A stretch of DNA of 64,000 bases, taken from contig JACPOS010000017.1 of the NCBI GenBank assembly GCA_016191395.1, positions 1 to 64,000 on the forward strand, written 5' to 3'. This document shows, piece after piece, positions 5,725 through 13,031 of this stretch; the first letter of the stretch is position 1; each line of letters starts with the position of its first letter. The notes beneath the pieces are model-generated. The model worked only from the letters and a program-made list of their open reading frames with translations, was not told the origin of the DNA and ran no database searches. This DNA comes from Chloroflexota bacterium (GTDB lineage: Bacteria > Chloroflexota > Limnocylindria > Limnocylindrales > CSP1-4). A program made the position numbers and the translations under genes.

Positions 5725-8520
5725 ATGGTCTCGTTCGTCGGGCGGACCGAGGAGCTGGAGGCGCTCCGGGGGCTGATCTCGAGCGCCCGGCGTCATGGCG
5801 CTCCGGCCGCCGGACTCATCTCTGGCGAGCCGGGCAGTGGCAAGTCGCGGCTGCTCCGACAGGCGATCGCCGATGTCGATCCCAGGCGTTGCGTGCTCCT
5901 CGCCGGGTTCGAGCCCATTGAGCGGATCCCGCTTGCCGCTGCCGCCGACCTGGTTCGACGCCTGGCGCACGTCCCTGATCACGGCCCTCGGCTGCAAGAC
6001 CTCGCGTTCGGGTCAAACGACCGCACCACGGAGGGCGCGCTCCAGGTCTTCGAGGCGGTCAACCGTCCCGTCCGAGCGTTTGGTCCACTCGTCGTCGCGA
6101 TCGACGACCTCCAGTGGGTGGACGCCCAGTCACTTGGACTGGTTCACTACCTCGTCAACGCGGCGGAGTCTGCCGGGCGTTCGCTGACGGTGCTCGCCGC
6201 CGCGCGCCCATCTTCGGCGGCGCAGTCCTTCGCGGATGGGGTGGTGCGCCCACTTCCCGAGGGTCGCCGGCTATCGATCGACCTGCGTGGCCTCAACCTC
6301 CCGGACGGGATCGCCCTCGTGCGAGCCGTCAACGGCGACCTGGAGACGCAGACCGCGGAAGATCTCTGGCGGCGGGCCGCGGGCCTCCCGTTCTACCTTG
6401 AGGCACTCGCCAGAGGGCATGGGCCCGCCGACCTCGCCGAGCTGATCATCGATCGACTGCGAGCACTGTCCGCCGACGCGGGGTCCCTCTTGAACGCACT
6501 CGCGGTCGGCGCCCGACCGCTGACTCGCGACGACCTCGCCTCGATGCTCGACTGGCCGAACGAGCGCCTGGAGCATGCCGCGCGCGAGTTGGCCGGCCGC
6601 GGCCTCATCTTCGACGAGCTGGGGCTCGTGCGGCTGGTCCACGACCTCATCCGCGAGGCGGCGTCGCAGACGATTCCAGCCTCGGCGGTCCGCGACATCC
6701 ACATTCGCCTGGCAGAGCGCCTGGAGCAGATCGCGGGCGACGACCTCCGCCTCCTCGTGGAGTCGCTCGAGCACCGCGTCGCGGCCGGCCTCCCGGCGTC
6801 CGCCCTCGCCATCCGGGTCGTCGGGTCTCCTGCGCGGGGCCTGCTCCAGGGCGACGCGGTCCTCCGACTCTCAAGGATCGCGGACGGGCTTCCCGCGGAC
6901 TCGGCCGAACGGCTCGCGCTCGATCAAGGTCTGGGTCGGCTTTCGGCCGAGCTGGCTGATCAGGAACTGGCGGTCAGGCACTGGGGCCGGGTGGCCGCCG
7001 CGGCGAAGGATCCGCGCGTGCGACAACGAGCGGAGCTCGAGGCGGCGAAGGCTGGCTACGAGGCGCTCCCGTCAGTCGACGTCCACGCGCATCTGCGCCG
7101 GGCGCGGTCCCTCGGCCCGGACGCCATCACCGCGATCGAGATCGACACGATCGAGGCCCGCGTCCTGCTCGAGGTCGACGACCAGATCGCCAAGGGCGTG
7201 GCGGTGGCCGAGCGCGCAGTCGCGGCCAGTCGGCAGCGCATCGCCGACGCAGGCGGGGTGGCAGGCCTGTCCGCCGAGGACCGACGCACCCTCCTCGAGG
7301 CATTCGCGGTCGCCAGCAACGGTGCCCTCGATGAGGAGCGAGCGAGCGACGCCGTGTCCCTGAGCAACGAGGTTCGGTCGATCGCGGACGGCCTCGACGA
7401 CGATGCTCGGCTCGTCGGTGAGCTGCACGACGCCTACGTCCTCGTGAATCTCGGCCGGCTTCCGGAGGCTGCCAAGAGGTATCGCCAGGCCTGGGATCTG
7501 GCAGATCGGTTGATCAGGCCGCGAGCCATGCTTGAAGCGGGCATCTACCTCGTACGCGTGTTTCACCAGCTCGGGCGACAGGTCGATGCGCGGTCTGCGA
7601 TTGCCGACGTCGAAGGCCTCGAGACACGGATCAGGCCATGGGACTGGGGTGAGCTGGTCCGCGGCCATCGGCTGATCGTGGAGCTTGCACTTGGAGATCG
7701 GGCTGCGCTCCGGCAGTTCGACGCCCATGCCCCCAAGCTCAACCGCCACTTCGCGATCATGGCTCACCAATGGGTGGCGACCTTGCTCGCTCGCGAGCAT
7801 TTCCCGCCGCCAGCGCCGGACGTCGAACGCGAGCTTGCCGCTGCTCAGGCTGCCGCGGACGCGGTGAGGTGCATGAAGTGCGCGCACAAGCTCCAGGTCG
7901 TGTCCGCGGACCTCTTAGCACGAATCGGCGACATCGATCGGGCACAGCGCGCGCTTGACGACTGGGAGGCGGGCTTCACGGGCACGCCCAATGCGATGCG
8001 CGACCTATGGCGCGCGCGGGCACGCGCGTCGATCGCGGTGGCGTCAGGCGATCCTGGTGCCGCTGCTGAACTCGCCGCCCTCGGCGAGGCCTTCGAGCGA
8101 GAGGGACTCCTCCAGGACGCCGCGTGGGCGCAGATCGACCTGGCGCGCCTCAAGCGGGACGCAGGGGAGCGCCAGGCCGCTACTGCGGCCCTCGAGCAAG
8201 CCGCGCAGTGGGCGCATGACATGGGATCCCCCGGTATCGAGCGAATCGCCGCTCGGGCGCTGCGCGAGCTCGGGGTCCGCGCCTGGCGGCGCGGAGGAAC
8301 CCTCACCGGTGAGGGCCTGGGCAGCCTCAGCAAACGCGAACAGGAGATTGGTCGCCTTGTCGCGGCAGGCGCGACGAACCTGGAGGCCGCAGCGTCGCTC
8401 GCGATCTCGCCGAAGACCGTCGAACGCCACGTCACGAACATCCTCGCCAAGCTGGGTGTTCGGAACCGGACGGAGCTCGCCGCTCGCCTGGCCATCCCGC
8501 GACCGGCCAGTCCGCGATGA
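5725..8520 (+). CDS. LuxR-family regulator with N-terminal AAA ATPase (MalT/LAL-type), copy 1
   Basis: Large cytoplasmic transcription regulator, 931 residues. The N-terminus is an AAA_16/orc-like domain starting FVGRTEELEALRGLI, with Walker A GEPGSGKSR at about residues 33-41 and Walker B VVAIDDLQWVD near residue 126. The middle 550 residues are alpha-helical and TPR-like. The C-terminus is a LuxR/NarL HTH: SKREQEIGRLVAAG then the recognition helix SPKTVERHVTNILAKLGVRNRTELA. Such LAL regulators bind an effector through the ATPase/TPR part and activate nearby operons; the ligand is unknown. Its stop overlaps the start of a similar gene (ATGA at 8517-8520), so the two are translationally coupled paralogues. 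Confidence 0.85.
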   Translation: MVSFVGRTEELEALRGLISSARRHGAPAAGLISGEPGSGKSRLLRQAIADVDPRRCVLLAGFEPIERIPLAAAADLVRRLAHVPDHGPRLQDLAFGSNDRTTEGALQVFEAVNRPVRAFGPLVVAIDDLQWVDAQSLGLVHYLVNAAESAGRSLTVLAAARPSSAAQSFADGVVRPLPEGRRLSIDLRGLNLPDGIALVRAVNGDLETQTAEDLWRRAAGLPFYLEALARGHGPADLAELIIDRLRALSADAGSLLNALAVGARPLTRDDLASMLDWPNERLEHAARELAGRGLIFDELGLVRLVHDLIREAASQTIPASAVRDIHIRLAERLEQIAGDDLRLLVESLEHRVAAGLPASALAIRVVGSPARGLLQGDAVLRLSRIADGLPADSAERLALDQGLGRLSAELADQELAVRHWGRVAAAAKDPRVRQRAELEAAKAGYEALPSVDVHAHLRRARSLGPDAITAIEIDTIEARVLLEVDDQIAKGVAVAERAVAASRQRIADAGGVAGLSAEDRRTLLEAFAVASNGALDEERASDAVSLSNEVRSIADGLDDDARLVGELHDAYVLVNLGRLPEAAKRYRQAWDLADRLIRPRAMLEAGIYLVRVFHQLGRQVDARSAIADVEGLETRIRPWDWGELVRGHRLIVELALGDRAALRQFDAHAPKLNRHFAIMAHQWVATLLAREHFPPPAPDVERELAAAQAAADAVRCMKCAHKLQVVSADLLARIGDIDRAQRALDDWEAGFTGTPNAMRDLWRARARASIAVASGDPGAAAELAALGEAFEREGLLQDAAWAQIDLARLKRDAGERQAATAALEQAAQWAHDMGSPGIERIAARALRELGVRAWRRGGTLTGEGLGSLSKREQEIGRLVAAGATNLEAAASLAISPKTVERHVTNILAKLGVRNRTELAARLAIPRPASPR

Positions 8521-11327
8521 GCGCGCCATTCGTCGGCCGGCAATCCGAGATCAGGGAGCTGCTGACCCTGGTCGATCGTGCCCGCGCCGACCGCGCGCCG
8601 GCGGCGGGGCTGATCGAGGGCGAACCGGGCAGTGGCAAGACGTGGCTCCTCGCGGAGGCGTCGCGACGATCGGCCGCGGGCGAGGTGATCGCGCTCGCCG
8701 GGTTCGAACCCAGCCAGCGCATTCCGCTCGCGGCAGCGGGGCCGCTCCTCCAGCGGCTGGCGAAGGTGCCCGCGCATGGCACGCTGCTCGACCGGCTTGT
8801 ATTCGGCGAGGCCGCCGGCGAGGCCCGGGATCCGCTCAGGATCTTCGAGGCGGCCCATCGAGCGGCCGCCTCCCAGGGCTCCATGCTCCTCGCGATCGAC
8901 GACCTGCAGTGGGTGGACGAGCAGACCCTCGCGCTTGTCGACTACCTCCTGCGTTCGGCCGCACCCGCTCGGCAGGCGCTCGTGTTGATCGCCGCCGCGC
9001 GTCCGTCCCCCACGAGTGCCACGCTGCGTTCGAGCCTCGTGCCCGCCCTGCCGACCGAACGGCGAACAGCGATCGATCTCGGCCCGCTCGGGCTCGACGA
9101 CGGGCTGTCGCTGGCGCGATCGATCGACGCCTCGCTGACCGAGGTGGAGGCGGAGACGCTCTGGCAGCGAGCCCGTGGCTCGCCGTTCTGGCTGGAGGCG
9201 CTGGTGCGGACGCGCGGCGCGGGCGACCCATCCACGATCATCGAAGAACGGCTGCGTACGCTCACAGCGGACGCCGCCACGCTCATGGGCGCTCTCGCAG
9301 TCGTCGGCCGGCCGCTGCCACCCGACGACGCCGCAGCCGTGCTCGGCTGGACAGTCCCGCGCGTGGACCACGCAACCCGCGAGCTCTTCGCGCGAGGGTT
9401 GGTGCATGTGCACGGGCAGGCCCTGGGGCCCGCGCACGACCTGATCCGCGAGACCGTCGAGGCAGGCCTTCCGGCTGCGACCCGGCGTCGTCTTCGGACA
9501 CGGATCGTCGAGTGGCTGGAGGCGTCGGCCGGCGATGACCTCCAACTGCTGTGCGAGGCGCTCGACCATCGCCTGGCAATCGGGCTCCCGACTGCGCAGC
9601 TGGCAAGCCAGATCCTGGACTCGCCGCGTCGGCGGCTGCTGGGCCCCGAGAACCTGCGGACCCTCGCATCGATCAGCGATGCGCTTGCGTCCGCAACGCC
9701 CGAGCGGCTTGCGATCGATCGAAACCTCGGAGACCTGGCTGCCCTTCTCGGCGAACTGGGACTCGCCCTCGCGCGCTGGACCCGCGTCAGCGACCACGCC
9801 ACCGACCCGGACGAGCGCGAACGCGCGGAGGTCGAGGCGGCTCGAGCCGCACATCGGCTCGGCAGACCGGCCGAGGCGCATGCCCATCTCGATCGCGCGG
9901 CGGCCGTTGGCCCCACGACGGCCGAAGCCGGCGCCCGCCAGGATGCGCTGCGCGCGGAGGTCCTGCTCTGGTCAGACCACCAGACGCACGCTGGGGCCCG
10001 CGTCGCGGACCGGGCCCTCGCCCAGGCGCGAGCGATGGTCGCCGACGCCGGCGGGGTCGCCGAGCTCACGCCGGCTCAGCGCCGAACGTACGTCGCGGCG
10101 CTCGAGGCCGCAGTTGGCGCAGCGCTTCAGGAAGAACGGATCGACGACGTCCACAGCCTGACCGCGGAGGGCATCGGTGCAGGGGCCGGCCCTGATGAGG
10201 AATCCCATGTCGCGATGCTGCTTCGGGCGGGCTTCGCCATGCGGCCGGTGAGCGCCGGCCGCATCTCGGAGGCCGAGGAGTATTTCAGGGCCGCGTGGGA
10301 CATCTCGCGCCGAATCGTCCTCCCGCTCGCGACACTGGAGGCAGGTCATGGCCTGGCAAGGGCGCTCCACGACCTGGGCCGCCTCGCGGAGGCGCGATCG
10401 GTCGTCGTCGCGACCCTCGAACTTGAGATCCGGTTGAGACGTCCGATGGCGCGCTGGGGCAATTCCGAGGCGCACCTGCACCTCATCGATCTCTCGATGG
10501 GCAAGGCGGACGCACTTGCCGTCCTGCGATCCGATGCCGACGCGGAGCCGAACCCGCACTACGGGCTTGCCATCCACCAGCAGATCGGGATCTGGCTCGC
10601 CCGCGCCAAGGGTCGGGCCAGCGCCGTCGAGGTCGAACGTGAGTTCGCGGCGGCGCGATCGGCCGCCAGCCTCGCCGGGTGCCCGCGGTGCGCGGCGGAG
10701 GTGTCCATCGTGTCCGCCGAGGCGTTTGCCCGTGTCGGGCGGGTCGGCGACGCGCGGCAGGAGCTGGAGACGTGGGAGCAGCGCCCCGTCGCCGACTATC
10801 CGGCGCGCGTCATCTGGCGCGACCGTGCGCGGGCTGCGATCGCCGCGGCGGAGGGCGACACGTCGACGGCGATCTCGTTCCTCGAGGCCCTGGACGCGAC
10901 GCTGGTCGAGGCTGGCTACTGGGAGGAGGTCGCCTGGGTTCGTCTCGACCGGGGGCGTGTCCTGTCCGGGGTGAACCGTTCCGTGGCGATCCAGACTCTC
11001 GAATCGGCTGCCGCGGTGGCGCGGCGGATCGGCGCGATGGAGCTCGTCCGGCTCGCCACCCAGGAGCTTCGCCGGCTCGGCGTGCGAGCCTGGCGCCGCG
11101 ATCCAGGCGCGACCGGGTCGGGGACCGCGTCGCTGACCGACCGGGAGCGCGAGGTGGCGGATCTCCTCGCCGAGGGACGGAGCAACCGGGAGATCGCGGA
11201 CCTGCTGCTGATCGCCCCGAAGACCATCGAGCGCCACGTCACGAACATCCTCGCCAAACTGGGCGCCCGGAATCGGACGGAGCTGGCCGCCCGATACCGC
11301 GACGCGTCTACGGGTTTCCCCCGATGA
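8517..11327 (+). CDS. LuxR-family regulator with N-terminal AAA ATPase (LAL-type), copy 2
   Basis: 936 residues with the same architecture as the upstream gene: FVGRQSEIRELLTLVDRARA, Walker A GEPGSGKTW, Walker B LLAIDDLQWVDEQ, a TPR-like middle, and a C-terminal LuxR HTH with TDREREVADLLAEG and PKTIERHVTNILAKLGARNRTELAA. The two recognition helices differ only slightly (PKTVERHVTN versus PKTIERHVTN), so they may bind similar sites, possibly as a heteromer. The start overlaps the stop of copy 1. The 3' end of this gene overlaps the first copy of a duplicated promoter motif (11311) that precedes the small secreted-protein genes, which makes those genes the likely targets. Confidence 0.85.
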   Translation: MSAPFVGRQSEIRELLTLVDRARADRAPAAGLIEGEPGSGKTWLLAEASRRSAAGEVIALAGFEPSQRIPLAAAGPLLQRLAKVPAHGTLLDRLVFGEAAGEARDPLRIFEAAHRAAASQGSMLLAIDDLQWVDEQTLALVDYLLRSAAPARQALVLIAAARPSPTSATLRSSLVPALPTERRTAIDLGPLGLDDGLSLARSIDASLTEVEAETLWQRARGSPFWLEALVRTRGAGDPSTIIEERLRTLTADAATLMGALAVVGRPLPPDDAAAVLGWTVPRVDHATRELFARGLVHVHGQALGPAHDLIRETVEAGLPAATRRRLRTRIVEWLEASAGDDLQLLCEALDHRLAIGLPTAQLASQILDSPRRRLLGPENLRTLASISDALASATPERLAIDRNLGDLAALLGELGLALARWTRVSDHATDPDERERAEVEAARAAHRLGRPAEAHAHLDRAAAVGPTTAEAGARQDALRAEVLLWSDHQTHAGARVADRALAQARAMVADAGGVAELTPAQRRTYVAALEAAVGAALQEERIDDVHSLTAEGIGAGAGPDEESHVAMLLRAGFAMRPVSAGRISEAEEYFRAAWDISRRIVLPLATLEAGHGLARALHDLGRLAEARSVVVATLELEIRLRRPMARWGNSEAHLHLIDLSMGKADALAVLRSDADAEPNPHYGLAIHQQIGIWLARAKGRASAVEVEREFAAARSAASLAGCPRCAAEVSIVSAEAFARVGRVGDARQELETWEQRPVADYPARVIWRDRARAAIAAAEGDTSTAISFLEALDATLVEAGYWEEVAWVRLDRGRVLSGVNRSVAIQTLESAAAVARRIGAMELVRLATQELRRLGVRAWRRDPGATGSGTASLTDREREVADLLAEGRSNREIADLLLIAPKTIERHVTNILAKLGARNRTELAARYRDASTGFPR

Positions 11328-11398
11328 ATCCGGCCTCCTCCCGGCCGTAGCGTCCCACCGAGCCCCACGACCGGCGGCTCACATGGGAGGAGGCATCG
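11311..11398 (+). promoter_or_regulatory. duplicated promoter/leader module, copy A
   Basis: About 88 bp align with 11913-12003. Shared blocks in order are TACGGGTTTCCCCCGATGAA, a CTCCTCCC-type C/T stretch, TAGCGTCCCAC (TAGCGT at 11348-11353, putative -10), GAGCCCC, GACCGGCG and a GGGAGGA ribosome site. The first block lies about 30 bp upstream of the putative -10, where an activator would bind. It includes the TGA stop of the LuxR-ATPase copy 2 gene. The TAGCGT and the upstream block are the best conserved parts. Confidence 0.55.
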
Positions 11399-11899
11399 AT
11401 GAAGGAGCTCTGGCGCTTGGCTGGCATCTCGCTCGCTCGCGTGGCCCGCGCAACGCCGAAGACCCATGCGCGACCGAGCAGCATGCCGTCCTTGAAGCGA
11501 ACCCTCGCGATCACTGGCGCACTTCTCGTCATGGCCACGCTGGCACCAGTCGCGTCGGCCGGCACCGAGCGGGCCTTCTACCTCGACAAGACCTGCGCGG
11601 AGGACCTGTCCGAGCCTCTCGGCTACATCTGCACTGTCGAGCACTCGGACTTCAAGTGGATCCCGGCCGGCACCGAGATTCGGTACCTGAGCCAGGTCGA
11701 CAACGTCGTGCAGGCCCGGATCGAGATCGCCAACGGCAGCGTTGAGGGTGCCTGCACGTGGAGCAGCGACGTCGACGCCGTGTGCGTGTTCGGCTCGGGA
11801 ACGGGACGGCTGGCCGCGTTCCACCTTGACGTTGTCGTCACGGCGAACGGCGATGCCTCGATCTGGTATTGGGACGGGATGTACTGGTTCGGCAACTGA
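11399..11899 (+). CDS. small secreted protein of unknown function
   Basis: Not recognised. From ATG 11399 there are 166 residues; an internal ATG at 11483 gives MPSLKRTLAITGALLVMATL and a clean signal peptide ending near APVASAG. I prefer the 11399 start for translation because GGGAGGAGG lies 5-7 nt upstream, but then the signal peptide would be internal, so the mature product probably begins near residue 55. The mature part is about 110 residues with three or four cysteines that could pair (DKTCAED, YICTVEH, GACTWSS, AVCVFGS) and a Trp/Tyr-rich tail (WYWDGMYWFGN). It is probably a beta-rich extracellular protein. It follows promoter copy A. Confidence 0.6.
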   Translation: MKELWRLAGISLARVARATPKTHARPSSMPSLKRTLAITGALLVMATLAPVASAGTERAFYLDKTCAEDLSEPLGYICTVEHSDFKWIPAGTEIRYLSQVDNVVQARIEIANGSVEGACTWSSDVDAVCVFGSGTGRLAAFHLDVVVTANGDASIWYWDGMYWFGN

Positions 11900-11912
11900 T
11901 TTCGGCGGCCCT

Positions 11913-12003
11913 GGTACGGGGTTTCCCCGATGAACGGGGCCGCCTCCCGCCCCTAGCGTCCCACTGAGCCCCGATGACCGGCGACTTGCGCGGGAGGAAG
12001 GCG
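11913..12003 (+). promoter_or_regulatory. duplicated promoter/leader module, copy B
   Basis: Second copy of the module at 11311-11398: TACGGGGTTTCCCCGATGAA, then CCTCCCG, TAGCGTCCCAC (TAGCGT at 11954-11959), GAGCCCC, GACCGGCG, and GGGAGGA before the ATG at 12004. Two copies upstream of unrelated small genes, next to two LuxR-ATPase genes, point to a shared regulator site. A fragment of the same leader (GGGAGGCATCGATGAAGAAG) recurs before 12272. Confidence 0.55.
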
Positions 12004-12333
12004 ATGGCAAAGGCGCTGATGCTCTGGCCGGCAGGGACCGGCGTCCGCATCGGCTCGGCCGAGGCGGCCCGACTGGGAGCGCTTGGCGTCACCAACGTCA
12101 CCCTCCTGCGCGATGCGTTGACGGTCGCGGTGCTGCTCGAAGGATGGGCGTTCAGCCCTGCCCGATCCGTGCGGGCGGCAGCCGTCGTGCTCGGCGACCC
12201 CGCCGAGTGCCGCGTGCTGCAGCCCGCGCTGGACGTGGCCGTGTCGAACGTCGAAGGGATGGGAGGCATCGATGAAGAAGCTCTGGCGCGTATCGGCCGC
12301 GATGCTCGCGGCAGTGGGACTGCTGACCGCTAG
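12004..12333 (+). CDS. small protein of unknown function, overlapping the next gene
   Basis: 109 residues from ATG 12004, which has a strong GGGAGGAAGG ribosome site. There is no signal peptide or membrane segment. The sequence reads as a small globular alpha/beta domain (VRIGSAEAARLGALGVTNVT, then LLRDALTVAVLLEGWAF). An earlier in-frame ATG at 11974 lies inside the duplicated promoter module and is less likely. The last 62 bases overlap the start of the secreted-protein gene at 12272 in another frame, which is longer than other overlaps in the window. No family was recognised. Confidence 0.5.
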   Translation: MAKALMLWPAGTGVRIGSAEAARLGALGVTNVTLLRDALTVAVLLEGWAFSPARSVRAAAVVLGDPAECRVLQPALDVAVSNVEGMGGIDEEALARIGRDARGSGTADR

Positions 12334-12613
12334 CGCCGCCGCGGTCTCGGCACACCAGCACGTCATCGGCAGCAACGGACAGGTCATCGCGAATGGCCAG
12401 AACCATCCGGCGTTCGTCTTCGACGCGGCGACCGGGAAGTACGTGAGCTGTGTCACGAACACCCTGCTCCCCGGGTTCGGGCCGGCCTGGTACGGCCTCG
12501 AGTCCGCCCACCACGGCCCCGACTCCGGCGACCCGGGCAAGGGTGATGGCTGCTACGCGGCGGACGCCAGCCCGCTGAGCGAGGCGGACGACGTCAACCC
12601 GGCGATCGACTGA
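12272..12613 (+). CDS. small secreted protein of unknown function
   Basis: 113 residues beginning with a signal peptide (MKKLWRVSAAMLAAVGLLTA, cleavage near AVSA-HQH). The mature part is His/Asn/Gly-rich with HQHVIGSNGQ, NGQNHPAFVF, two cysteines and an acidic tail. The first codons and ribosome site (GGGAGGCATCGATGAAGAAG) nearly repeat those of the 11399 gene, so the two 5' ends share an origin although the proteins differ. No family was recognised. Confidence 0.65.
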   Translation: MKKLWRVSAAMLAAVGLLTASAAAVSAHQHVIGSNGQVIANGQNHPAFVFDAATGKYVSCVTNTLLPGFGPAWYGLESAHHGPDSGDPGKGDGCYAADASPLSEADDVNPAID

Positions 12614-12650
12614 CGAGGCCGGCGAAGAACTGCAACGAAGGGAGAACGCG

Positions 12651-12932
12651 ATGAGGACGTTGAAGCGGCGGTTCATCCTCATGGTCGCGAGCGCCGCGCT
12701 CGTGGTGGCGGCGCTGCCGGGCTCGGCACTTGCCGCAACCGAACTGAACGTCTGCACCTGGCTGGCTCAGCCCGTCGGCGATGCCGTGGGCAACACGTCA
12801 GCGGCCCCGGGCGCGGTGCTCGGGCCAAACAACGGCGGTCAGCCGGGCGGCGACAAGGGCCCGTTCACGATCTCGTTCACGACCAGCGGCGCCCTACAGA
12901 CGACGACCTCCTCCAGCAGCGGTTGCAGCTGA
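12651..12932 (+). CDS. small secreted protein of unknown function, Ser/Thr- and Gly-rich
   Basis: 93 residues with a clear signal peptide (MRTLKRRFILMVASAALVVA, cleavage near ALA-ATE). The mature part is about 65 residues: a conserved-looking N-terminal ELNVCTWLAQPVGDAVG, a Gly/Asn/Pro loop and a Thr/Ser-rich end with a second Cys four residues from the C-terminus, which could form a disulfide. AAGGGAG precedes the ATG. It is the last gene before a strong terminator, so it probably closes the operon begun at 12004 or 12272. Confidence 0.65.
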   Translation: MRTLKRRFILMVASAALVVAALPGSALAATELNVCTWLAQPVGDAVGNTSAAPGAVLGPNNGGQPGGDKGPFTISFTTSGALQTTTSSSSGCS

Positions 12933-12946
12933 GGCGGGAGCGGAAG

Positions 12947-12977
12947 CGCCCGCTCGGCTGCGCCGAGCGGGCGTTTT
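12947..12977 (+). terminator. intrinsic terminator after the small secreted-protein operon
   Basis: Perfect 11-bp stem CGCCCGCTCGG / CCGAGCGGGCG with a 5-nt loop, followed by TTTT. It lies 15 nt after the stop at 12932 and is the only hairpin of this size in the window with a real T run. Confidence 0.85.
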
Positions 12978-13031
12978 GACGTCTTCGAGTGCGGACGAAG
13001 GCCATGTGACCATGCCCACCGCTGGTGCGAC

